Of a stretch of DNA of 52,192 nucleotides, positions 32,745 to 46,462 are shown piece after piece. This stretch comes from Escherichia coli (GTDB taxonomy: Bacteria > Pseudomonadota > Gammaproteobacteria > Enterobacterales > Enterobacteriaceae). The position numbers were made by a program, and so were the translations under genes. Location of the stretch: the NCBI RefSeq assembly GCF_011881725.1, contig NZ_JAATUR010000035.1, forward strand, positions 1-52,192, read 5' to 3'. Each line of letters opens with the position of its first letter. Position 1 is the first letter of the stretch. Below the pieces are notes generated by a model that was not told where the DNA came from, ran no database searches, and saw nothing but the letters and a program-made list of their open reading frames with translations.

Positions 32745-33506
32745 GTGATGTTGTCTGCTACTCAACCACTTAGCGAAAAATTGTCAGCGCATGGCTGTCG
32801 CCATGTTGCGATCATTATGGACGGCAATGGTCGCTGGGCAAAAAAGCAAGGGAAGATTCGTGCCTTTGGGCATAAAGCCGGGGCAAAATCCGTCCGCCGG
32901 GCTGTCTCTTTTGCGGCCAACAACGGTATTGAGGCGTTAACGCTGTATGCCTTTAGTAGTGAAAACTGGAACCGACCAGCGCAGGAAGTCAGTGCGTTAA
33001 TGGAACTGTTTGTGTGGGCGCTCGATAGTGAAGTAAAAAGCCTGCACCGACATAACGTGCGCCTGCGTATTATTGGCGATACCAGTCGCTTTAACTCGCG
33101 TTTACAAGAACGTATTCGTAAATCTGAAGCGTTAACTGCCGGGAATACCGGTCTGACGTTGAATATTGCAGCGAACTACGGTGGACGTTGGGATATAGTC
33201 CAGGGAGTCAGGCAACTGGCTGAAAAGGTGCAGCACGGAAACCTGCAACCGGCTCAGATAGATGAAGATATGCTAAACCAGCATGTCTGTATGTATGAAC
33301 TGGCCCCTGTAGATTTAGTAATTAGGACTGGGGGGGAGCATCGCATTAGTAACTTTTTGCTTTGGCAAATTGCCTATGCCGAACTTTACTTTACAGATGT
33401 TCTTTGGCCCGATTTCGATGAACAAGACTTTGAAGGGGCGTTAAATGCCTTTGCTAATCGTGAGCGTCGTTTCGGCGGCACCGAGCCCGGTGATGAAACA
33501 GCCTGA
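32745..33506 (+). CDS. ispU: Undecaprenyl diphosphate synthase
   Basis: IspU (UppS, 253 residues) is the cis-prenyltransferase that extends farnesyl diphosphate to the C55 carrier of peptidoglycan and O-antigen units. The catalytic Asp26 lies in IMDGNGRWAKK (residues 24-34), with the later motifs FSSENW and DLVIRTGGEHRISNFLLWQ. A GTG at 32745 and an ATG one codon later are both possible starts; the 253-residue form matches K-12. A handful of substitutions, for example at residue 14, are conservative. First gene of a block running through cdsA, rseP, bamA, skp and the lpx genes. Confidence 0.97.
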   Translation: MMLSATQPLSEKLSAHGCRHVAIIMDGNGRWAKKQGKIRAFGHKAGAKSVRRAVSFAANNGIEALTLYAFSSENWNRPAQEVSALMELFVWALDSEVKSLHRHNVRLRIIGDTSRFNSRLQERIRKSEALTAGNTGLTLNIAANYGGRWDIVQGVRQLAEKVQHGNLQPAQIDEDMLNQHVCMYELAPVDLVIRTGGEHRISNFLLWQIAYAELYFTDVLWPDFDEQDFEGALNAFANRERRFGGTEPGDETA

Positions 33507-33518
33507 TGGGGGTCGCTC

Positions 33519-34376
33519 TTGCTGAAGTATCGCCTGATATCTGCTTTTGTTTTAATACCCGTCGTCATCGCGGCGCTGTTTTTGCTGCCGCCGGTGGGGT
33601 TCGCCATTGTTACGCTGGTAGTTTGTATGCTGGCGGCGTGGGAATGGGGACAGCTTAGCGGTTTTACCACTCGCTCGCAGCGGGTATGGCTGGCGGTGCT
33701 GTGCGGGTTATTGCTGGCGCTGATGCTTTTTCTTTTGCCGGAATATCACCGAAATATTCATCAACCGCTGGTTGAGGTCTCGCTTTGGGCTTCGCTGGGG
33801 TGGTGGGTTGTCGCGCTATTACTGGTGTTGCTTTACCCTGGTTCCGCGGCAATCTGGCGTAATTCCAAAACATTGCGCATTATCTTTGGCGTGCTGACTA
33901 TTGTTCCTTTCTTTTGGGGCATGCTGGCGTTACGAGCCTGGCACTACGACGAGAATCATTACAGTGGCGCGATATGGCTGCTCTATGTCATGATCCTGGT
34001 TTGGGGCGCTGACTCTGGCGCATATATGTTTGGCAAATTGTTTGGTAAACATAAGCTGGCACCGAAGGTTTCTCCGGGGAAAACCTGGCAAGGCTTTATT
34101 GGCGGACTGGCGACCGCAGCGGTAATCTCATGGGGTTATGGCATGTGGGCGAATCTGGACGTCGCACCCGTCACCTTGCTCATTTGCTCTATTGTCGCAG
34201 CGTTAGCCTCTGTGCTCGGCGATCTGACCGAGAGCATGTTTAAGCGTGAAGCAGGAATTAAGGACAGCGGTCATTTAATTCCAGGACACGGTGGTATTTT
34301 AGATCGTATTGATAGCCTGACGGCTGCGGTACCGGTCTTTGCTTGCTTGTTGTTGCTGGTATTCAGGACGCTTTAA
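33519..34376 (+). CDS. cdsA: Phosphatidate cytidylyltransferase CdsA
   Basis: CdsA (285 residues) makes CDP-diacylglycerol from phosphatidic acid and CTP, the branch-point of phospholipid synthesis. It has about eight membrane segments, and the family signature is near the C-terminus ([22 protein letters not shown], then ILDRIDSL). Translation starts with TTG at 33519, as in K-12, 12 bases after ispU. The catalytic acidic residues in [10 protein letters not shown] and LDRIDS are intact. Confidence 0.97.
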   Translation: MLKYRLISAFVLIPVVIAALFLLPPVGFAIVTLVVCMLAAWEWGQLSGFTTRSQRVWLAVLCGLLLALMLFLLPEYHRNIHQPLVEVSLWASLGWWVVALLLVLLYPGSAAIWRNSKTLRIIFGVLTIVPFFWGMLALRAWHYDENHYSGAIWLLYVMILVWGADSGAYMFGKLFGKHKLAPKVSPGKTWQGFIGGLATAAVISWGYGMWANLDVAPVTLLICSIVAALASVLGDLTESMFKREAGIKDSGHLIPGHGGILDRIDSLTAAVPVFACLLLLVFRTL

Positions 34377-34387
34377 CGGAAGGTATT

Positions 34388-35740
34388 ATGCTGAGTTTTC
34401 TCTGGGATTTGGCTTCGTTCATCGTTGCACTGGGTGTGCTTATCACCGTGCATGAATTTGGTCATTTCTGGGTTGCACGGCGTTGTGGTGTTCGCGTTGA
34501 GCGTTTCTCAATAGGTTTTGGTAAGGCGCTCTGGCGCCGAACTGATAAGCTAGGCACCGAATATGTCATCGCCCTGATCCCTTTGGGCGGTTATGTCAAA
34601 ATGCTGGATGAGCGTGCAGAACCGGTCGTTCCGGAACTCCGCCATCATGCCTTCAATAATAAATCTGTCGGCCAGCGTGCGGCGATTATTGCCGCAGGTC
34701 CGGTTGCAAACTTCATTTTTGCTATCTTTGCCTACTGGCTGGTTTTTATCATTGGCGTGCCTGGCGTTCGCCCGGTTGTTGGTGAAATATCAGCCAATTC
34801 GATAGCTGCGGAAGCACAAATTGCACCAGGTACGGAACTAAAGGCTGTAGATGGTATCGAAACGCCTGATTGGGATGCAGTGCGTTTGCAATTGATCGAT
34901 AAAATTGGCGATGAAAGCACCACTATTACAGTTGCGCCATTTGGCAGCGACCAGCGGCGGGATGTAAAGCTCGATTTACGTCATTGGGCTTTTGAACCTG
35001 ATAAAGAAGATCCGGTATCTTCGCTAGGGATTCGCCCTCGCGGGCCGCAAATTGAACCTGTGTTGGAAAATGTGCAGCCAAACTCTGCGGCAAGCAAGGC
35101 AGGTTTGCAAGCAGGCGACAGGATCGTTAAAGTCGATGGTCAGCCATTAACGCAATGGGTGACGTTTGTGATGCTTGTCCGGGATAACCCGGGAAAATCC
35201 TTAGCGTTAGAAATCGAAAGGCAGGGGAGTCCCTTGTCTTTGACATTAATCCCGGAGAGTAAACCGGGTAATGGTAAGGCAATTGGTTTTGTCGGTATTG
35301 AGCCGAAAGTCATTCCTTTGCCAGATGAGTATAAAGTGGTACGCCAGTATGGGCCGTTCAACGCTATTGTCGAAGCTACGGACAAAACGTGGCAGTTGAT
35401 GAAGCTGACGGTCAGTATGCTGGGAAAATTGATCACCGGTGATGTGAAACTGAACAACCTCAGTGGGCCGATCTCTATCGCCAAGGGGGCTGGGATGACA
35501 GCGGAACTCGGAGTTGTTTATTACCTACCGTTTCTTGCGCTTATTAGCGTGAACTTAGGGATAATTAACCTGTTTCCGTTGCCCGTACTTGACGGGGGGC
35601 ATCTGCTGTTCCTTGCGATCGAAAAGATCAAGGGCGGACCGGTATCCGAGCGGGTTCAAGACTTTTGTTATCGCATTGGCTCGATTCTGCTGGTGTTGTT
35701 AATGGGGCTTGCACTTTTCAATGATTTCTCTCGGTTATGA
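34388..35740 (+). CDS. rseP: Site-2 protease RseP
   Basis: RseP (450 residues) is the inner-membrane zinc protease that cuts RseA after DegS and so releases sigma-E; it also clears signal peptides. The active site is HEFGH at residues 22-26, with the third zinc ligand in PLPVLDGGH near residue 400. Two periplasmic PDZ domains lie between, at about 115-310. I used the ATG at 34388, which follows GGAAGG and matches K-12; the longer open frame overlaps cdsA. Sigma-E in turn drives degP (18622), and in K-12 also the bamA-skp region, so the window encodes both regulator and targets. Confidence 0.98.
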   Translation: MLSFLWDLASFIVALGVLITVHEFGHFWVARRCGVRVERFSIGFGKALWRRTDKLGTEYVIALIPLGGYVKMLDERAEPVVPELRHHAFNNKSVGQRAAIIAAGPVANFIFAIFAYWLVFIIGVPGVRPVVGEISANSIAAEAQIAPGTELKAVDGIETPDWDAVRLQLIDKIGDESTTITVAPFGSDQRRDVKLDLRHWAFEPDKEDPVSSLGIRPRGPQIEPVLENVQPNSAASKAGLQAGDRIVKVDGQPLTQWVTFVMLVRDNPGKSLALEIERQGSPLSLTLIPESKPGNGKAIGFVGIEPKVIPLPDEYKVVRQYGPFNAIVEATDKTWQLMKLTVSMLGKLITGDVKLNNLSGPISIAKGAGMTAELGVVYYLPFLALISVNLGIINLFPLPVLDGGHLLFLAIEKIKGGPVSERVQDFCYRIGSILLVLLMGLALFNDFSRL

Positions 35741-35751
35741 GAGTTAGTTAG

Positions 35752-38202
<2,451 letters not shown>

Positions 38203-38247
38203 GTGTTCTCCACAAAGGAATGTAGTGGTAGTGTAGCGATGACTTTA

Positions 38248-38268
38248 GGCGATCTCGATAAGATCGCC
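38248..38268 (+). other. Hairpin in the bamA-skp gap
   Basis: GGCGATCT and AGATCGCC pair perfectly around a 5-base loop. No T run follows, so it is more likely an RNA stability or processing stem than a terminator. A second small stem (GCACC / GGTGC) lies just before the skp ribosome site. Confidence 0.5.
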
Positions 38269-38323
38269 GGGCCACGCAAAGAACTGCACCTTCCGGTGCA
38301 AATGGGATGGTAAGGAGTTTATT

Positions 38324-38809
38324 GTGAAAAAGTGGTTATTAGCGGCAGGACTCGGTTTAGCACTGGCAACTTCTGCTCAGGCGGCTGACAAAATTGCAAT
38401 CGTCAATATGGGCAGCCTGTTTCAGCAGGTAGCACAGAAAACCGGTGTTTCTAACACGCTGGAAAATGAGTTCAAAGGCCGTGCCAGCGAACTGCAGCGT
38501 ATGGAAACTGATCTGCAAGCTAAAATGAAAAAGCTGCAGTCTATGAAAGCCGGCAGCGATCGTACTAAGCTGGAAAAAGACGTGATGGCTCAGCGCCAGA
38601 CTTTTGCTCAGAAAGCGCAGGCTTTTGAGCAGGATCGCGCACGTCGTTCCAACGAAGAACGCAGTAAACTGGTTACTCGTATCCAGACTGCTGTGAAATC
38701 CGTTGCCAATAGCCAGGATATCGATCTGGTTGTTGATGCAAATGCCGTTGCTTACAACAACAGCGATGTAAAAGACATCACTGCTGACGTACTGAAACAG
38801 GTTAAATAA
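38324..38809 (+). CDS. skp: Periplasmic chaperone Skp
   Basis: Skp (161 residues) forms a trimeric jellyfish-shaped chaperone that holds unfolded outer-membrane proteins on their way to BamA. The signal peptide is residues 1-20 (cleavage after AQA). The central part, about 45-130, is a long basic and amphipathic helical hairpin forming the tentacles. The start is GTG, preceded by AAGGAG. Placed between its partner bamA and lpxD, with 3 bases to lpxD, it is certainly co-transcribed with lpxD. Confidence 0.98.
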   Translation: MKKWLLAAGLGLALATSAQAADKIAIVNMGSLFQQVAQKTGVSNTLENEFKGRASELQRMETDLQAKMKKLQSMKAGSDRTKLEKDVMAQRQTFAQKAQAFEQDRARRSNEERSKLVTRIQTAVKSVANSQDIDLVVDANAVAYNNSDVKDITADVLKQVK

Positions 38810-38812
38810 GTA

Positions 38813-39838
38813 ATGCCTTCAATTCGACTGGCTGATTTAGCGCAGCAGTTGGATGCAGAACTACACGGTGATGGCGATATCGTCATCACCGGCGTTGCGT
38901 CCATGCAATCTGCACAAACAGGTCACATCACGTTCATGGTCAACCCTAAATACCGTGAACATTTAGGCTTGTGCCAGGCGTCCGCGGTTGTCATGACCCA
39001 GGACGATCTTCCTTACGCGAAAAGTGCCGCGCTGGTAGTGAAGAATCCCTACCTGACTTACGCGCGCATGGCGCAAATTTTAGATACCACGCCACAGCCC
39101 GCGCAGAATATTGCACCGAGTGCAGTGATTGACGCGACGGCGAAGCTGGGTAACAACGTCTCGATTGGCGCGAATGCGGTGATTGAGTCCGGCGTTGAAC
39201 TGGGCGATAACGTGGTTATCGGTGCTGGTTGCTTCGTAGGTAAAAACAGCAAAATTGGTGCAGGTTCGCGCCTTTGGGCGAACGTAACCATTTACCATGA
39301 GATCCAAATCGGTCAGAATTGCCTGATCCAATCCGGAACCGTGGTAGGCGCAGACGGCTTTGGCTATGCCAACGATCGTGGTAATTGGGTGAAGATCCCG
39401 CAGATTGGTCGCGTAATTATTGGCGATCGCGTGGAGATCGGCGCATGTACCACCATTGATCGCGGTGCGCTGGATGACACTGTTATTGGCAATGGCGTGA
39501 TCATTGATAACCAGTGCCAGATTGCACATAACGTCGTGATTGGCGACAATACGGCGGTTGCCGGTGGCGTCATTATGGCGGGCAGCCTGAAAATTGGTCG
39601 TTACTGCATGATTGGCGGTGCCAGCGTAATCAACGGGCATATGGAAATATGCGATAAAGTGACGGTTACGGGCATGGGGATGGTGATGCGTCCCATCACT
39701 GAACCTGGCGTCTATTCCTCAGGCATTCCGCTGCAACCCAACAAAGTCTGGCGCAAAACCGCTGCACTGGTGATGAACATTGATGATATGAGCAAGCGTC
39801 TGAAATCGCTTGAGCGCAAGGTTAATCAACAAGACTAA
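38813..39838 (+). CDS. lpxD: UDP-3-O-(3-hydroxymyristoyl)glucosamine N-acyltransferase
   Basis: LpxD (341 residues) adds the second hydroxymyristoyl chain in lipid A synthesis. An N-terminal uridine-binding domain (about 1-100) precedes a left-handed beta-helix of hexapeptide repeats (about 105-300, for example [20 protein letters not shown]). The catalytic histidine lies in [14 protein letters not shown]-terminal helix closes the protein. Length equals K-12. It follows skp by 3 bases, and a leader with an 8-bp hairpin separates it from fabZ. Confidence 0.98.
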   Translation: MPSIRLADLAQQLDAELHGDGDIVITGVASMQSAQTGHITFMVNPKYREHLGLCQASAVVMTQDDLPYAKSAALVVKNPYLTYARMAQILDTTPQPAQNIAPSAVIDATAKLGNNVSIGANAVIESGVELGDNVVIGAGCFVGKNSKIGAGSRLWANVTIYHEIQIGQNCLIQSGTVVGADGFGYANDRGNWVKIPQIGRVIIGDRVEIGACTTIDRGALDDTVIGNGVIIDNQCQIAHNVVIGDNTAVAGGVIMAGSLKIGRYCMIGGASVINGHMEICDKVTVTGMGMVMRPITEPGVYSSGIPLQPNKVWRKTAALVMNIDDMSKRLKSLERKVNQQD

Positions 39839-39865
39839 CGTTCCATCTTTTGTTCGCCAAACTTT

Positions 39866-39901
39866 ACGGCCTGTCTCATTCTTACGATTGCGGCAGGCCG
39901 T
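39866..39901 (+). other. Hairpin in the lpxD-fabZ gap
   Basis: ACGGCCTG (39866-39873) pairs perfectly with CAGGCCGT (39894-39901) across a 20-base loop. It is followed by TATTATTGTCG rather than a T run. It may tune the ratio of lpxD to fabZ expression; function unknown. Confidence 0.45.
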
Positions 39902-39942
39902 GTTATTATTGTCGTTTCTTATATTTTGACAGGAAGAGTATC

Positions 39943-40398
39943 TTGACTACTAACACTCATACTCTGCAGATTGAAGAGATTTTAGAACTTCTGCCGCACC
40001 GTTTCCCGTTCTTACTGGTGGATCGCGTGCTGGATTTTGAAGAAGGTCGTTTTCTGCGCGCAGTAAAAAATGTCTCTGTCAATGAGCCATTCTTCCAGGG
40101 CCATTTTCCTGGAAAACCGATTTTCCCGGGTGTGCTGATTCTGGAGGCTATGGCACAGGCAACGGGTATTCTGGCGTTTAAAAGCGTAGGAAAACTGGAA
40201 CCGGGTGAGCTGTACTATTTCGCTGGTATTGACGAAGCGCGCTTCAAGCGCCCGGTCGTGCCTGGCGATCAAATGATCATGGAAGTCACTTTCGAAAAAA
40301 CGCGCCGTGGCCTGACCCGTTTTAAAGGGGTTGCTCTGGTCGACGGTAAAGTAGTTTGCGAAGCAACGATGATGTGTGCTCGTAGCCGGGAGGCCTGA
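39943..40398 (+). CDS. fabZ: 3-hydroxyacyl-ACP dehydratase FabZ
   Basis: FabZ (151 residues) dehydrates 3-hydroxyacyl-ACP in fatty acid elongation and competes with LpxA for hydroxymyristoyl-ACP. It is a hot-dog fold with catalytic His54 ([13 protein letters not shown]) and Glu68 (LILEAMAQ). Translation starts at TTG 39943 after AGGAAGAG, giving MTTNTHTLQ as in K-12; the longer open frame from 39850 is not used. It is followed after 3 bases by lpxA. The shared substrate makes the fabZ-lpxA pairing functionally sensible. Confidence 0.97.
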
Positions 40399-40401
40399 TA
40401 C

Positions 40402-41190
40402 GTGATTGATAAATCCGCCTTTGTGCATCCAACCGCCATTGTGGAAGAGGGCGCGTCGATTGGCGCCAACGCCCACATTGGTCCTTTTTGTATCGTTGGA
40501 CCCCATGTCGAAATTGGTGAGGGTACCGTACTGAAATCTCACGTTGTCGTGAATGGTCATACTAAAATTGGCCGCGATAATGAGATTTATCAGTTCGCCT
40601 CCATCGGCGAAGTTAACCAGGATCTGAAATATGCTGGCGAACCGACCCGTGTGGAAATCGGCGATCGTAACCGCATTCGCGAAAGCGTCACCATTCATCG
40701 TGGCACAGTCCAGGGCGGTGGATTGACGAAGGTGGGCAGCGACAACTTACTGATGATCAATGCGCACATTGCGCACGATTGTACGGTAGGCAACCGCTGC
40801 ATTCTCGCCAACAACGCAACGCTGGCGGGTCACGTATCGGTAGACGACTTCGCAATCATCGGCGGCATGACCGCAGTCCATCAGTTCTGCATCATTGGTG
40901 CGCACGTGATGGTTGGCGGCTGCTCCGGTGTAGCGCAAGACGTCCCTCCTTATGTCATAGCGCAGGGTAACCACGCAACGCCGTTCGGTGTCAACATCGA
41001 AGGGCTGAAGCGCCGCGGATTCAGCCGCGAGGCGATTACTGCCATCCGCAATGCGTATAAGCTGATTTATCGCAGCGGTAAAACGCTCGATGAAGTGAAA
41101 CCGGAAATTGCCGAACTCGCGGAAACTTATCCGGAAGTAAAAGCCTTTACCGATTTCTTTGCACGCTCAACGCGCGGTCTGATTCGTTAA
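40402..41190 (+). CDS. lpxA: UDP-N-acetylglucosamine acyltransferase LpxA
   Basis: LpxA (262 residues) performs the first acylation of lipid A synthesis. It is a trimer of left-handed beta-helices, and hexapeptide repeats run from about residue 5 to 185. The catalytic base His125 is in [14 protein letters not shown]-terminal helical domain follows ([23 protein letters not shown] segment, about 195-262). The start is GTG. Its stop overlaps the lpxB ATG by one base (TAATG), indicating coupling. Confidence 0.98.
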
Positions 41191-42338
41191 TGACTGAACA
41201 GCGTCCATTAACGATTGCCCTGGTCGCCGGAGAAACCTCCGGCGATATCCTGGGGGCCGGTTTAATCCGCGCCCTAAAGGAACGTGTTCCGAATGCCCGC
41301 TTTGTTGGTGTTGCCGGGCCACGAATGCAGGCTGAAGGCTGTGAAGCCTGGTACGAAATGGAAGAGCTGGCAGTGATGGGCATTGTTGAAGTGCTCGGTC
41401 GTCTGCGTCGCTTACTGCATATTCGTGCCGATCTGACAAAGCGTTTTAGCGAACTTAAGCCAGATGTGTTTGTCGGTATTGATGCGCCTGATTTCAATAT
41501 TACCCTCGAAGGCAACCTTAAAAAGCAGGGTATCAAAACCATTCATTATGTCAGTCCGTCTGTCTGGGCGTGGCGACAGAAACGCGTTTTCAAAATAGGC
41601 AGAGCCACCGATCTGGTAATCGCATTTCTGCCTTTCGAAAAAGCGTTTTATGACAAATATAACGTGCCGTGCCGTTTTATCGGTCATACCATGGCTGATG
41701 CCATGCCGTTAGATCCAGATAAAAACGCCGCGCGTGATGTGCTGGGGCTTCCTCACGATGCCCACTGCCTGGCGTTGTTACCGGGTAGCCGTGGGGCGGA
41801 AGTGGAGATGCTTAGCGCCGATTTTCTGAAAACCGCCCAGCTTTTGCGCCAGACATACCCTGATCTGGAGATCGTGGTGCCGCTGGTAAATGCCAAACGC
41901 CGCGAGCAGTTTGAGCGTATTAAAGCTGAAGTCGCGCCAGACCTTGCCGTTCATCTGCTGGATGGGATGGGTCGAGAGGCGATGATCGCCAGCGATGCGG
42001 CGCTCCTGGCGTCGGGGACGGCAGCACTGGAGTGCATGCTGGCGAAATGCCCGATGGTGGTGGGGTATCGCATGAAACCTTTCACCTTCTGGTTGGCGAA
42101 GCGGCTGGTGAAAACCGATTATGTCTCGCTGCCAAACCTGCTGGCGGGTAGAGAGTTAGTCAAAGAATTATTGCAGGAAGAGTGTGAGCCGCAAAAACTG
42201 GCTGCGGCGCTGTTACCGCTGTTGGCGAATGGGAAAACCAGCCACGCGATGCACGACACCTTCCGCGAGCTGCATCAGCAGATCCGCTGCAATGCCGATG
42301 AGCAGGCGGCACAAGCCGTTCTGGAGTTAGCACAATGA
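41190..42338 (+). CDS. lpxB: Lipid-A-disaccharide synthase
   Basis: LpxB (382 residues) is the GT19 glycosyltransferase that joins UDP-diacylglucosamine and lipid X into the lipid A disaccharide at the inner-membrane face. Family motifs visible are [15 protein letters not shown] near the N-terminus, DAPDFNI (about 98), the [12 protein letters not shown] segment (about 121-132), and [10 protein letters not shown] (about 195), which contributes to nucleotide binding. It overlaps lpxA by 1 base and rnhB by 4, so lpxA-lpxB-rnhB are tightly coupled. Confidence 0.98.
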   Translation: MTEQRPLTIALVAGETSGDILGAGLIRALKERVPNARFVGVAGPRMQAEGCEAWYEMEELAVMGIVEVLGRLRRLLHIRADLTKRFSELKPDVFVGIDAPDFNITLEGNLKKQGIKTIHYVSPSVWAWRQKRVFKIGRATDLVIAFLPFEKAFYDKYNVPCRFIGHTMADAMPLDPDKNAARDVLGLPHDAHCLALLPGSRGAEVEMLSADFLKTAQLLRQTYPDLEIVVPLVNAKRREQFERIKAEVAPDLAVHLLDGMGREAMIASDAALLASGTAALECMLAKCPMVVGYRMKPFTFWLAKRLVKTDYVSLPNLLAGRELVKELLQEECEPQKLAAALLPLLANGKTSHAMHDTFRELHQQIRCNADEQAAQAVLELAQ

Positions 42339-42931
42339 TCGAATTTGTCTATCCGCACACGCATCTGGTTGCGGGTGTGGATGAAGTCGGACGTGGGCCG
42401 TTGGTTGGCGCGGTCGTTACCGCTGCCGTGATCCTCGATCCGGCGCGTCCGATTATCGGGCTGAATGATTCCAAAAAACTGAGTGAAAAACGCCGTCTGG
42501 CGCTGTACGAAGAAATTAAAGAGAAAGCGTTAAGCTGGAGTCTGGGGCGCGCGGAACCCCATGAAATCGACGAGCTGAATATTTTACACGCGACCATGCT
42601 GGCAATGCAGCGTGCCGTAGCGGGGCTGCATATTGCGCCGGAATATGTGTTGATTGATGGTAATCGCTGCCCGAAATTACCGATGCCGTCGATGGCAGTG
42701 GTTAAAGGCGACAGTCGCGTACCGGAGATCAGTGCGGCGTCTATTCTGGCGAAAGTGACGCGCGATGCTGAAATGGCAGCGCTGGATATCGTTTTCCCGC
42801 AATATGGATTTGCCCAACATAAAGGCTATCCAACCGCTTTTCATTTGGAGAAACTGGCTGAACACGGCGCGACCGAACACCATCGGCGCAGCTTTGGGCC
42901 TGTCAAACGCGCACTGGGACTTGCGTCCTGA
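42335..42931 (+). CDS. rnhB: Ribonuclease HII
   Basis: RnhB (198 residues) cuts RNA in RNA-DNA hybrids and starts removal of single ribonucleotides from DNA. The metal-binding residues Asp16-Glu17 lie in [12 protein letters not shown], with a third aspartate in VLIDGNRCP and further acidic residues in KVTRDAEM. The ATG lies inside the end of lpxB (ATGA overlap). It precedes dnaE by 36 bases; the arrangement rnhB-dnaE places two replication/repair genes after the lipid A genes. Confidence 0.98.
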   Translation: MIEFVYPHTHLVAGVDEVGRGPLVGAVVTAAVILDPARPIIGLNDSKKLSEKRRLALYEEIKEKALSWSLGRAEPHEIDELNILHATMLAMQRAVAGLHIAPEYVLIDGNRCPKLPMPSMAVVKGDSRVPEISAASILAKVTRDAEMAALDIVFPQYGFAQHKGYPTAFHLEKLAEHGATEHHRRSFGPVKRALGLAS

Positions 42932-42967
42932 TTCTTGTGTCGAGATTAAGTAAACCGGAATCTGAAG

Positions 42968-45900
42968 ATGTCTGAACCACGTTTCGTTCACCTACGGGTG
43001 CACAGCGACTACTCGATGATCGATGGCCTGGCCAAAACCGCGCCGCTGGTAAAAAAGGCGGCAGCGTTAGGTATGCCAGCGCTGGCGATCACCGATTTCA
43101 CCAACCTTTGCGGTCTGGTGAAGTTCTACGGAGCGGGACATGGCGCAGGGATTAAGCCCATCGTTGGGGCGGATTTTAATGTCCAGAGTGACCTGTTGGG
43201 TGATGAACTAACGCACCTGACGGTACTGGCGGCAAACAATACCGGCTATCAGAATCTGACGTTGTTGATCTCAAAGGCGTATCAGCGCGGATATGGTTCC
43301 GCCGGTCCGATCATCGATCGTGACTGGCTTATCGAATTAAACGAGGGACTGATCCTCCTTTCCGGCGGACGCATGGGCGACGTCGGACGTAGCCTGTTGC
43401 GTGGTAACAGTGCACTGGTAGAGGAGTGTGTTGCGTTTTATGAAGAACACTTCCCGGATCGCTATTTTCTCGAGCTGATCCGCACTGGCAGACCAGACGA
43501 AGAAAGCTATCTACACGCGGCGGTAGAACTGGCGGAAGCGCGCGGTTTGCCTGTCGTCGCGACCAACGACGTGCGCTTTATCGACAGCAGCGACTTTGAC
43601 GCGCATGAAATTCGCGTCGCGATCCATGATGGCTTTACTCTCGACGATCCTAAACGCCCGCGTAACTATTCGCCGCAGCAATATATGCGTAGCGAAGAAG
43701 AGATGTGCGAGTTGTTCGCCGACATCCCGGAAGCCCTTGCTAACACCGTAGAGATCGCCAAACGTTGTAACGTGACCGTGCGTCTGGGGGAATACTTCCT
43801 GCCGCAGTTCCCGACCGGGGATATGAGCACCGAAGATTATCTGGTTATGCGCGCGAAAGAGGGGCTGGAAGAGCGTCTGGCGTTTTTATTCCCTGACGAG
43901 GAAGAACGTCTTAAGCGCCGCCCGGAATATGACGAACGTCTGGATACTGAACTTCAGGTTATCAACCAGATGGGCTTCCCCGGCTACTTCCTTATCGTTA
44001 TGGAATTTATCCAGTGGTCGAAGGATAACGGCGTACCGGTAGGACCAGGGCGTGGTTCCGGTGCGGGGTCACTGGTAGCTTATGCGCTGAAAATCACCGA
44101 CCTCGATCCGCTGGAATTTGACCTGCTGTTCGAACGTTTCCTTAACCCGGAACGTGTCTCCATGCCTGACTTCGACGTTGACTTCTGTATGGAGAAACGC
44201 GATCAGGTTATCGAACACGTGGCGGACATGTACGGTCGTGATGCGGTATCGCAGATCATCACCTTTGGTACGATGGCAGCGAAAGCGGTGATCCGCGACG
44301 TTGGCCGTGTACTGGGACATCCGTATGGTTTTGTCGATCGTATCTCGAAACTGATCCCGCCCGATCCAGGGATGACGCTGGCGAAAGCGTTTGAGGCAGA
44401 GCCGCAACTGCCAGAAATCTACGAAGCGGACGAAGAAGTTAAGGCGCTGATCGACATGGCGCGTAAACTGGAAGGGGTTACCCGTAACGCCGGTAAACAT
44501 GCCGGTGGGGTGGTTATCGCACCGACCAAAATTACCGATTTTGCGCCGCTTTATTGTGATGAAGAGGGCAAACATCCGGTCACTCAGTTCGATAAAAGCG
44601 ACGTTGAATACGCCGGGCTGGTGAAGTTCGACTTCCTCGGTCTGCGTACGCTCACCATCATCAACTGGGCGCTGGAGATGATCAACAAGCGGCGGGCGAA
44701 AAATGGCGAGCCGCCGCTGGATATTGCCGCGATCCCGCTGGATGACAAGAAAAGCTTCGACATGCTGCAACGCTCGGAAACCACGGCGGTATTCCAGCTT
44801 GAATCGCGCGGCATGAAAGACCTTATCAAGCGTCTGCAACCTGACTGCTTCGAAGATATGATCGCACTGGTGGCACTGTTCCGCCCGGGTCCATTGCAAT
44901 CAGGGATGGTGGATAACTTTATCGACCGTAAACATGGTCGCGAAGAGATTTCTTACCCGGATGTGCAGTGGCAGCATGAAAGCCTGAAACCGGTACTGGA
45001 GCCGACTTACGGCATTATCCTGTATCAGGAACAGGTCATGCAGATTGCCCAGGTACTTTCCGGCTATACTCTCGGCGGCGCGGATATGCTACGTCGTGCG
45101 ATGGGTAAGAAAAAGCCGGAAGAGATGGCCAAGCAGCGTTCTGTATTTGCTGAAGGTGCAGAAAAGAACGGGATCAACGCCGAACTGGCAATGAAAATCT
45201 TCGACCTGGTGGAGAAGTTCGCCGGTTACGGATTTAACAAATCGCACTCTGCGGCCTATGCGTTAGTGTCATATCAAACGTTATGGCTAAAAGCGCACTA
45301 TCCGGCTGAGTTTATGGCGGCGGTAATGACCGCCGATATGGACAACACCGAGAAGGTGGTGGGTCTGGTGGATGAGTGCTGGCGAATGGGGCTGAAAATC
45401 CTGCCGCCCGATATTAACTCCGGTCTTTACCATTTTCACGTCAACGATGACGGCGAAATCGTGTATGGTATTGGCGCTATCAAAGGGGTGGGTGAAGGTC
45501 CGATTGAGGCTATCATCGAAGCCCGTAATAAAGGCGGCTACTTCCGCGAACTGTTTGATCTCTGCGCCCGTACCGACACCAAAAAGCTGAATCGGCGGGT
45601 GCTGGAAAAACTGATCATGTCCGGGGCATTTGACCGCCTGGGGCCACACCGCGCGGCGTTGATGAACTCGTTGGGCGATGCATTAAAAGCGGCAGATCAA
45701 CACGCGAAAGCGGAAGCTATCGGTCAGGCCGATATGTTCGGCGTGCTGGCGGAAGAGCCGGAACAAATTGAACAATCCTACGCCAGCTGCCAGCCGTGGC
45801 CGGAGCAGGTGGTGTTAGATGGGGAACGTGAAACCTTAGGTCTGTACCTGACGGGCCACCCCATCAACCAGTATTTAAAAGAGATTGAGCGTTATGTCGG

Positions 45901-46450
45901 AGGCGTAAGGCTGAAAGACATGCACCCGACAGAACGTGGTAAAGTCACCACGGCTGCGGGGCTCGTTGTTGCTGCGCGGGTTATGGTCACCAAGCGCGGC
46001 AATCGTATCGGTATCTGCACGCTGGATGACCGTTCCGGGCGCCTCGAAGTTATGTTGTTTACTGACGCCCTGGATAAATACCAGCAATTGCTGGAAAAAG
46101 ACCGCATACTTATCGTCAGCGGACAGGTCAGCTTTGATGACTTCAGCGGTGGGCTTAAAATGACCGCTCGCGAAGTGATGGATATTGACGAAGCCCGGGA
46201 AAAATATGCTCGCGGGCTTGCTATCTCGCTGACGGACAGGCAAATTGATGACCAGCTTTTAAACCGACTCCGTCAGTCTCTGGAACCCCACCGCTCTGGG
46301 ACAATTCCAGTACATCTCTACTATCAGAGGGCGGATGCACGCGCGCGGTTGCGTTTTGGCGCGACGTGGCGTGTCTCTCCGAGCGATCGTTTGTTAAACG
46401 ATCTCCGTGGCCTCATTGGTTCGGAGCAGGTGGAACTGGAGTTTGACTAA
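42968..46450 (+). CDS. dnaE: DNA polymerase III alpha subunit
   Basis: DnaE (1160 residues) is the replicative polymerase. The N-terminal PHP domain (about 1-270; [13 protein letters not shown]) binds the proofreading subunit. The polymerase aspartates are in [11 protein letters not shown] (Asp401, Asp403) and in [12 protein letters not shown] (Asp555). A helix-hairpin-helix region follows at about 830-900, then the beta-clamp-binding segment near 920 (QADMFGVL), an OB domain at about 985-1075, and a C-terminal domain that contacts tau. All catalytic residues are present and the length equals K-12. It is 12 bases upstream of accA and co-transcribed with it. Confidence 0.99.
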   Translation: MSEPRFVHLRVHSDYSMIDGLAKTAPLVKKAAALGMPALAITDFTNLCGLVKFYGAGHGAGIKPIVGADFNVQSDLLGDELTHLTVLAANNTGYQNLTLLISKAYQRGYGSAGPIIDRDWLIELNEGLILLSGGRMGDVGRSLLRGNSALVEECVAFYEEHFPDRYFLELIRTGRPDEESYLHAAVELAEARGLPVVATNDVRFIDSSDFDAHEIRVAIHDGFTLDDPKRPRNYSPQQYMRSEEEMCELFADIPEALANTVEIAKRCNVTVRLGEYFLPQFPTGDMSTEDYLVMRAKEGLEERLAFLFPDEEERLKRRPEYDERLDTELQVINQMGFPGYFLIVMEFIQWSKDNGVPVGPGRGSGAGSLVAYALKITDLDPLEFDLLFERFLNPERVSMPDFDVDFCMEKRDQVIEHVADMYGRDAVSQIITFGTMAAKAVIRDVGRVLGHPYGFVDRISKLIPPDPGMTLAKAFEAEPQLPEIYEADEEVKALIDMARKLEGVTRNAGKHAGGVVIAPTKITDFAPLYCDEEGKHPVTQFDKSDVEYAGLVKFDFLGLRTLTIINWALEMINKRRAKNGEPPLDIAAIPLDDKKSFDMLQRSETTAVFQLESRGMKDLIKRLQPDCFEDMIALVALFRPGPLQSGMVDNFIDRKHGREEISYPDVQWQHESLKPVLEPTYGIILYQEQVMQIAQVLSGYTLGGADMLRRAMGKKKPEEMAKQRSVFAEGAEKNGINAELAMKIFDLVEKFAGYGFNKSHSAAYALVSYQTLWLKAHYPAEFMAAVMTADMDNTEKVVGLVDECWRMGLKILPPDINSGLYHFHVNDDGEIVYGIGAIKGVGEGPIEAIIEARNKGGYFRELFDLCARTDTKKLNRRVLEKLIMSGAFDRLGPHRAALMNSLGDALKAADQHAKAEAIGQADMFGVLAEEPEQIEQSYASCQPWPEQVVLDGERETLGLYLTGHPINQYLKEIERYVGGVRLKDMHPTERGKVTTAAGLVVAARVMVTKRGNRIGICTLDDRSGRLEVMLFTDALDKYQQLLEKDRILIVSGQVSFDDFSGGLKMTAREVMDIDEAREKYARGLAISLTDRQIDDQLLNRLRQSLEPHRSGTIPVHLYYQRADARARLRFGATWRVSPSDRLLNDLRGLIGSEQVELEFD

Positions 46451-46462
46451 TACAGGAATACT

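Noticed and set aside
44069..44899. 276-codon minus-strand frame inside dnaE
   Set aside because: Shadow of dnaE; histidine- and arginine-rich composition typical of antisense frames.
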